Assembly (NCBI GenBank): GCA_014799525.1
Contig: JAAVHW010000066.1
Coordinates: 1 to 9,211, forward strand
Reading direction: 5' to 3'
From: Clostridiales bacterium
GTDB lineage: Bacteria; Bacillota; Clostridia; Christensenellales; CAG-917
Length of the DNA stretch: 9,211 bases
In this document: one piece after another, positions 5,498 to 9,211 of the stretch
Position numbering within the stretch: position 1 is the stretch's first letter
How the letters are laid out: every line of letters begins with the position of its first letter
Program-made: the position numbers and the translations under genes
The notes under the pieces: model-generated
The model's input: the letters and a program-made list of their open reading frames with translations, nothing else
Told to the model about the DNA's origin: nothing
Database searches by the model: none

Positions 5498-6811
5498 TCA
5501 ACCGTGCAGGCGCTTTTCATACTTCTTCTGCCACTTGGCTAAGCGCTTTTCATCGTACCTCTTAGGCACGTGCTTAGCGCATCTACTTGCCTTGAGTCCA
5601 CGGCTTAAGCATCCGAGCGCACTAAACACGAAGGACGGCTTAGCCAATATTTTGAACACCGCTTTCGCGCTTATCTTCACCTTTGCATTCTCATCCGTGC
5701 TTACTGCCGCGAGGTTGTCCTCGGTGACGATTCCGCTTCCAAACAACCAGTCTATCCACTTCGCGTCAAGCCCAAGCGCCCAGCGTTTGAGTACGTCGAT
5801 AAGCGCAAAGCCGCTGCCCGCGTTGCGCATATAATCCGCATAGAACTTCCACATATTGCTTGCGGAGAAATCCGTAATTTTGTTTTCCACTACGAATGCC
5901 GCGAAGTCCTTGCCAGCGTTCATAGAAGCCTCTATTCCGCTACCCATGATAGGCATTGTCATATACGCGCTGTCGCCGATAGCAATGTAGCCGTCCGCCA
6001 CTGCCCTTGCGATTGACGCACGCAGGCAAACCTCTACGCGCCTTTCGCTTATAAGCTCGTCGCTGAGGATGGGATTGTACGCACTCAAGGATGCAAGCGA
6101 TTTTTTTATCTCATCATCCGTCAGCTTTTCTATTCTTCCAATAAGCACGTCAACCGTATTTTCATCCGCAAGGTTGCACCAGCCTATACCCTTGCCGCCG
6201 AGGTGCTTCAAAATGACCGTGCTGTTTATTCCTTTAATCACAGGGTCTGCGCCTTCCGTGCGCTTGAAGAACGCGCGATAGGTATAAAGCACACCCGCAT
6301 TCTCGGGCTGTGCCTGTACGCCGAATCTGCTTGGTAGCTGTGCGCGGAAGGGAGAGCGCATACCGCTTGCGTCAATGACGAGGTCGCAGGGAATCTCTCT
6401 GCCATTTGCGCATATTCCGCAAACCCTATCGCCATTGAACAAAAGCTTTTCAACCTTAGCGCCATAGTGTATCGCACATCCTGCCTGCTGCGCGAGATTT
6501 GCAAAATACTCGCTAAGCCCACGCCTATATATGGAAATCTCCTCCATAGGCGGACACGGCGGCACAGGAAGGCGGTGCTTTTCATTTGGGCTTACAAACA
6601 CCCACTTGTTCTTTTGAAAATATATTTCCTCGCTCGGCATGGGCAGGTTGCAATGCTCGAATATCTCTGAACGAATGTCATCCGTCCAGTCATAGCTGAC
6701 CGCACCCTTCTCGCTCTGCTCGTAAACGCAGACGCTATGTCCTTGCTCCGCAAGCTTGATAGCGGCAACCATTCCGCCCTGTCCCATTCCTATAACAACA
6801 ATCTTTGACAT
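5498..6811 (-). CDS. FAD-dependent oxidoreductase, geranylgeranyl reductase / FixC-like
   Basis: 437 residues. The N-terminal Rossmann motif G8-M-G10-Q-G-G13 with E31 at the end of the second strand binds ADP of FAD. CDLVIDASG (142-150) is the family's middle motif and IGDSAYMTMPIMGSGIEA (278-295) is the GD motif plus the P..G.GI block of the geranylgeranyl reductase/PHBH-type fold. The last 110 residues are basic and poorly conserved (KRYDEKRLAKWQKKYEKRL), perhaps membrane- or partner-contacting. Substrate unknown: isoprenoid reduction or electron transfer are both possible. The start at 6811 is preferred because GGGGGAG lies six to seven bases upstream and MSKIVVIGMG is a standard N-terminus; the longer reading from 6883 would run 37 bases into the lipoprotein gene. 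Thirty-five bases after that gene and 27 before the radical SAM gene. Confidence 0.88.
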   Translation of the reverse strand: MSKIVVIGMGQGGMVAAIKLAEQGHSVCVYEQSEKGAVSYDWTDDIRSEIFEHCNLPMPSEEIYFQKNKWVFVSPNEKHRLPVPPCPPMEEISIYRRGLSEYFANLAQQAGCAIHYGAKVEKLLFNGDRVCGICANGREIPCDLVIDASGMRSPFRAQLPSRFGVQAQPENAGVLYTYRAFFKRTEGADPVIKGINSTVILKHLGGKGIGWCNLADENTVDVLIGRIEKLTDDEIKKSLASLSAYNPILSDELISERRVEVCLRASIARAVADGYIAIGDSAYMTMPIMGSGIEASMNAGKDFAAFVVENKITDFSASNMWKFYADYMRNAGSGFALIDVLKRWALGLDAKWIDWLFGSGIVTEDNLAAVSTDENAKVKISAKAVFKILAKPSFVFSALGCLSRGLKASRCAKHVPKRYDEKRLAKWQKKYEKRLHG

Positions 6812-6846
6812 AAAACTCTCCCCCAAATAAGTTGATATTATACGAC

Positions 6847-8415
6847 TTATGCCTGCTTTGGAAGAATGCGAATGTACTCGCATACGGAGCCGTCAGTACA
6901 CTCAACCTTCAAAAGATACTCGCCGTTTACGGGGAATACGATTGTCACACTTGTGGCGTACTCTCTTTCATCAAGCTCTATAACGTTCTCATATAACGCC
7001 GCATCATCGGTAGGCGTTTCAACAAACGTAATCTTGATGGATTTGTTTTGAGCGTTAGACGGCTGCGGCTGTACGGAAAACATAAACGACGTCACACCGT
7101 TCATAGTGTCTACCGCCCTCAGCGTCGTCACCTTATAGCCGAGCTCCGTAGTTTCCGACACCTTGGTGAAGGTAAGCTTGCCGTAGCTATATTCAAAACG
7201 AGCAACCGTCGTATTTGAATAATCAACTCCTACATGATAAATCACCATGTGCTTATCAAGCGTTGCAACACCGCCGACAAAATTTACAGGCTGAGTCTTT
7301 TCATTATCATAATAATAGGTCTGATTTTTCGTCTGCGGACTATAGTCATCACCGAAAAGCTTGCTATCCAATTCTGCCTTATTTATGCTCTCTTCATAGC
7401 GAATATACGTACCGTTCCTTTCTGTTGCAATCTGCAATTGCCACTTTTGCACGTATGCGTCCTTGTCCTCTGGTTCGGCTACCTCAGGCAAATTGTCACC
7501 GTCATAGTAGATTGTCGTTGACCTTACTTTGCTTTGAAGTCCGCCGCGTTGATGAACCTGCACAAGACGCCCTTCTGAAAACTTAAATTCAAACGTGTTA
7601 CCAGCGTCAAAATATATCCAAGGATTGTTATACGCACTCCAATTCAATTGAATGCCTCCGCTCGTGCCCGAATATTGAATGGTTATAGTATCATCATCCA
7701 AATGTGAAACGCTAAAAGCACCGCCCGCATCAGCCAATCTTGCCATAGCGAGTGTGGAGAATGCTTGGAAAAATCCGAGAGACTTGAACTTGTCGTTATG
7801 ATAAATGAATGCCGCCGCTTCGCTCGCGTCATTGGGCTTCAACTTGGTTTTTTCCTTGTCAATAACACAATAGAAATATCCGTCACTGTAATACTTTGAA
7901 GAATCGCTTGCCGACGTAATCGTTCCGCCTTTAAGCGTAAACACTGCATCAACGCCGCTACTTTGAGAAGACGACGACATACCCGTGCGCACGAAGCCTG
8001 CGTCTTTTATTGCAACCGCATTATTGTACGCATACATAATCGCGTTTTCAAGCATCTCCGCATCCGTATAATCGCGCCACCCTGCGTAAACGGTTGTATC
8101 AGAGAATACTACGAGATTGAGCGGGAACTCCTCCTGCAAGCTACCGTCCTTAAACCATCCGATAAATACCTTGCCTTCCTTCGTAGTGGTTTTATCGCCC
8201 AAGATATTCGCTAAGGTTTTCTTGGTGTCACACTTTATAGGCGAAATTTCAGTACCGCCATTTGTAACAAACGTAACCGTAAAGGACTGTTGATTGTTGT
8301 CGCTTCCGTCATTACCGCCGTCATTGCCGCCACCGAAGTCGCACGCCGCAAGACACAGCGCACAAGTAAGTATGCAAATGAGAAGCAAAAATACAAACAA
8401 ACTTCTTTTTTTCAT
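6847..8415 (-). CDS. Secreted lipoprotein with InlB-type B-repeat
   Basis: 522 residues. The signal peptide (KKR, then a hydrophobic core to A24) ends in the lipobox LAAC with C25 as the lipidated residue, so the protein is anchored on the outer face of the membrane. A flexible Gly/Asn/Asp linker (26-44) follows. Residues 45-113 form one Listeria-Bacteroides/InlB B-repeat: FTVTFVTNGGTEISPI at the start, KEGKVFIGWF (79-88) in the middle and TTVYAGW (107-113) at the end. The remaining 400 residues are rich in Tyr, Asp and Ser with beta-like pattern; I recognise no enzyme motif. B-repeat proteins are common in gut Clostridia as surface proteins. ATG 8415-8413 follows GAGG with eight bases between. 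First gene of the minus-strand cluster, with its own promoter. Confidence 0.88.
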   Translation of the reverse strand: MKKRSLFVFLLLICILTCALCLAACDFGGGNDGGNDGSDNNQQSFTVTFVTNGGTEISPIKCDTKKTLANILGDKTTTKEGKVFIGWFKDGSLQEEFPLNLVVFSDTTVYAGWRDYTDAEMLENAIMYAYNNAVAIKDAGFVRTGMSSSSQSSGVDAVFTLKGGTITSASDSSKYYSDGYFYCVIDKEKTKLKPNDASEAAAFIYHNDKFKSLGFFQAFSTLAMARLADAGGAFSVSHLDDDTITIQYSGTSGGIQLNWSAYNNPWIYFDAGNTFEFKFSEGRLVQVHQRGGLQSKVRSTTIYYDGDNLPEVAEPEDKDAYVQKWQLQIATERNGTYIRYEESINKAELDSKLFGDDYSPQTKNQTYYYDNEKTQPVNFVGGVATLDKHMVIYHVGVDYSNTTVARFEYSYGKLTFTKVSETTELGYKVTTLRAVDTMNGVTSFMFSVQPQPSNAQNKSIKITFVETPTDDAALYENVIELDEREYATSVTIVFPVNGEYLLKVECTDGSVCEYIRILPKQA

Positions 8416-8452
8416 TTTGGTTTCCTCTATAATAAGTATATATAGTAACTAA

Positions 8453-8481
8453 ATATTAAACCCTACTCGCATCTAATGCAA
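8453..8481 (-). promoter_or_regulatory. Candidate promoter of the lipoprotein gene cluster
   Basis: Minus strand TTGCAT (8481-8476), 17-base spacer, TAATAT (8458-8453); about 38 bases before the start codon. Directly upstream, 8500-8482 is an inverted repeat with arms GCACA/TGTGC, possibly a regulator site. Confidence 0.5.
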
Positions 8482-8539
8482 GCACATTTTCAAATTGTGC
8501 AGTCGGCAACACCAATATTCACACATTCCATAATTCTAT

Positions 8540-8571
8540 AACAAAATAGCCCCCTCACTATCGTGAGAGGG
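8540..8571 (-). terminator. Terminator of tRNA-Gln
   Basis: Minus-strand stem CCCTCTCAC / GTGAGGGGG (8571-8563 with 8558-8550), 9 bp with one G-U pair, loop GATA, followed by CTATTTTGTT. It begins seven bases after the tRNA CCA end. Confidence 0.85.
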
Positions 8572-8577
8572 TTTGCG

Positions 8578-8651
8578 TGGCAGGAGCTATAGGAATCGAA
8601 CCTACACAGTGGGAGTCAGAGGCCCAAGTGCTACCACTACACCAAGCTCCA
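8578..8651 (-). tRNA. tRNA-Gln (anticodon CUG)
   Basis: Cloverleaf read on the minus strand, 74 nt including encoded CCA (8580-8578). D arm GTGT/GCAC with the GG-containing loop, anticodon loop CTCTGAC with CUG at positions 34-36 and A37, T arm GTAGG/CCTAT with loop TTCGATT, discriminator G73. The anticodon reads CAG codons. Two irregularities: positions 1 and 72 are both U, where bacterial tRNA-Gln normally has U1-A72, and positions 31 and 39 are C and U. Flanked by promoter and terminator, so probably expressed. Confidence 0.92.
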
Positions 8652-8662
8652 TCGCTGAATGC

Positions 8663-8691
8663 ATTATATACCAATATAAAAAAATTTGCAA
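8663..8691 (-). promoter_or_regulatory. tRNA-Gln promoter
   Basis: Minus strand TTGCAA (8691-8686), 17-base spacer, perfect TATAAT (8668-8663). The tRNA 5' end is 11 bases downstream. The -35 box lies in one of two direct copies of TTTGCAAATA (8685-8694 and 8698-8707). Confidence 0.7.
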
Positions 8692-8728
8692 ATACTTTTT
8701 GCAAATAGTAAAAACAAATTCTTATTCC

Positions 8729-8760
8729 TTGACTTTTTGCAGCATTGTTGCTAATATAAT
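8729..8760 (+). promoter_or_regulatory. tRNA-Pro promoter
   Basis: TTGACT (8729-8734), then either TAATAT (8752-8757) after 17 bases or perfect TATAAT (8755-8760) after 20 bases. The mature tRNA begins 38 bases later. Divergent from the tRNA-Gln promoter. Confidence 0.62.
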
Positions 8761-8798
8761 TAGCGTCACTTCGTGATAAACACCTTAATAAAACCTAT

Positions 8799-8875
8799 CG
8801 GGGTGTAGCGCAGTTTGGTAGCGCGCATGGTTCGGGACCATGAGGCCGCGAGTTCAAGTCTCGCCACTCCGACCA
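8799..8875 (+). tRNA. tRNA-Pro (anticodon CGG)
   Basis: 77-nt cloverleaf with encoded CCA. Acceptor CGGGGTG/CACTCCG, typical Pro D arm (GCGC...GCGC), anticodon stem CATGG/CCATG with loop TTCGGGA giving CGG, T arm GCGAG/CTCGC with loop TTCAAGT, discriminator A73. It reads CCG codons. The last 21 bases of the gene recur 170 bases downstream. Confidence 0.95.
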
Positions 8876-8876
8876 A
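8855..8876 (+). repeat. Direct repeat, copy 1: 3' end of tRNA-Pro
   Basis: 22 bases from the T loop through the CCA end (CAAGTCTCGCC...GACCAA) that recur exactly at 9025-9046. A duplicated tRNA 3' end is the usual mark left by a tyrosine-integrase element inserting into a tRNA gene. Confidence 0.85.
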
Positions 8877-8902
8877 AAGATTGCAGTTTTGCAATCTTTT
8901 TT
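8876..8902 (+). terminator. Terminator of tRNA-Pro
   Basis: Stem AAAGATTGCA / TGCAATCTTT with loop GTTT, followed by more T. It begins immediately after the CCA end. Confidence 0.85.
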
Positions 8903-9024
8903 ACTATGTTGAGACTTGCGACATAGATAATATGGCGGTCTGCTATGCAGACAACTCGCTTGCGACTGACGCTCGCTATACAAATATATTTGCTCGCTCG
9001 CTATTACGGAAGGAAACCTTCCTA
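8903..9024 (+). other. Non-coding, palindrome-rich segment between the tRNA-Pro end copies
   Basis: No gene is supported here. Small structures are dense: GTCTGC-tat-GCAGAC (8938-8952), GGAAGG-aaa-CCTTCC (9008-9022), TATGT...ACATA around 8904-8925, TTGCGAC twice about 45 bases apart, and GCTCGCTAT twice (8971-8979, 8996-9004). GAGACTTG near 8911 is an inverted copy of CAAGTCTC from the tRNA T arm. It could be the remnant of an inserted element or a small mobile repeat. Confidence 0.4.
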
Positions 9025-9046
9025 CAAGTCTCGCCACTCCGACCAA
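9025..9046 (+). repeat. Direct repeat, copy 2: orphan tRNA-Pro 3' end
   Basis: Exact second copy of 8855-8876, with no tRNA 5' part before it. Its CCA forms the base of the hairpin at 9043-9086. Attachment-site-like; alternatively the ancestral tRNA end displaced by an insertion. Confidence 0.85.
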
Positions 9047-9086
9047 CAAAAAAATGTGTGCCATATGGTGCGCATTTTTTTGTTGG
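9043..9086 (+). terminator. 20-bp hairpin with A7/T7 tracts after the orphan tRNA end
   Basis: Bases 9043-9062 pair with 9067-9086 along their whole length, including seven A-T pairs and three wobble pairs, loop ATAT. The T7 run is inside the 3' arm, so it would work best as a bidirectional terminator of an A-tract type. Possibly the original terminator of the tRNA-Pro gene. Confidence 0.65.
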
Positions 9087-9119
9087 AGTCCCAGCAAACG
9101 TCCACGTTTGTGTAGCTAT

Positions 9120-9154
9120 AAAAAAATGTGCGACCTGTTTGGCAACATTTTTTT
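9120..9154 (+). terminator. Second A7/T7 hairpin
   Basis: AAAAAAATG (9120-9128) pairs with CATTTTTTT (9146-9154), and the stem continues three more pairs with one bulged A; the loop is about 10 bases. It shares AAAAAAATGTG and CATTTTTTTG with the hairpin at 9043-9086. Between them, 9095-9110 is a perfect inverted repeat CAAACGT-cc-ACGTTTG. No coding region is visible from 9087 to the window end. Confidence 0.5.
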
Positions 9155-9211
9155 GTTTCTAACGCACAAACGATTGCTTACTATCAACTCAATTTGTCGT
9201 TGTAAACTCTA

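Noticed and set aside
6812..6883. 24-residue N-terminal extension of the flavoprotein
   Set aside because: It overlaps the end of the lipoprotein gene, lacks family similarity, and ATG 6811 has a strong Shine-Dalgarno.
8795..9162. Open reading frames of 100 and 115 codons on both strands across the tRNA-Pro gene
   Set aside because: Their sequence comes from the tRNA and its duplicated end (the well-known LNSRPHGPEP-type peptide of misannotated tRNA loci). No ribosome site or protein family supports them.
1..9211. CRISPR arrays, transposases, toxin-antitoxin or defence genes
   Set aside because: No regular repeat-spacer array and no protein with such motifs on either strand; the only mobile-element sign is the duplicated tRNA-Pro end.

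Overview
The window looks like the chromosome of a low-to-mid GC Gram-positive bacterium (Bacillota, most likely an uncultured Clostridia-type lineage). Evidence: a PyrR-type pyrimidine regulator, a leader-terminator (attenuator) in front of a uracil permease, strong GGAG/GAGG ribosome binding sites, tRNA genes with encoded CCA, and a lipobox protein with an InlB-type B-repeat. This assignment is an inference; no species can be read from the sequence.

Layout. (1) 1-2146, minus strand: uracil salvage. pyrP (uracil permease) is followed by upp (uracil phosphoribosyltransferase, cut by the window start). upp has its own promoter-like sequence and a hairpin in its leader. (2) 2147-2466: divergent control region. 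On the minus strand it holds the pyrP promoter and a ~140-nt leader with an intrinsic terminator; on the plus strand it holds a strong promoter for a DUF523/TudS-like gene. (3) 2467-2886, plus strand: that DUF523/TudS-like gene, a family linked to desulfuration of thiouracil, which makes sense next to a uracil permease and Upp. (4) 2949-6811 and on to 8415, minus strand: six co-directional genes, in transcription order an InlB-repeat lipoprotein, an FAD-dependent oxidoreductase, a PflX-like radical SAM protein, pyrR, and two AT-rich, paralogous two-TM YcxB-like membrane proteins. Spacings are 23-35 nt except for 112 nt before pyrR. (5) 8540-8902: divergent tRNA genes, tRNA-Gln(CUG) on minus and tRNA-Pro(CGG) on plus, each with promoter and terminator. 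(6) 8903-9211: non-coding, palindrome-rich DNA carrying a second copy of the last 22 nt of the tRNA-Pro region, fused to a 20-bp hairpin, and a second related hairpin.

How it fits together: PyrP imports uracil, Upp makes UMP from it with PRPP, and PyrR senses UMP/UTP and PRPP to attenuate pyr transcripts. The DUF523 protein could supply uracil from thiolated pyrimidine. The lipoprotein, flavoprotein and radical SAM genes have no assigned pathway.

Most interesting: the pyrP leader attenuator lacking a recognisable PyrR binding loop, the thiouracil/uracil salvage pairing, a Glu-to-Gln change at a substrate-binding position of the permease, the duplicated tRNA-Pro 3' end, and a tRNA-Gln with a U1/U72 non-pair.
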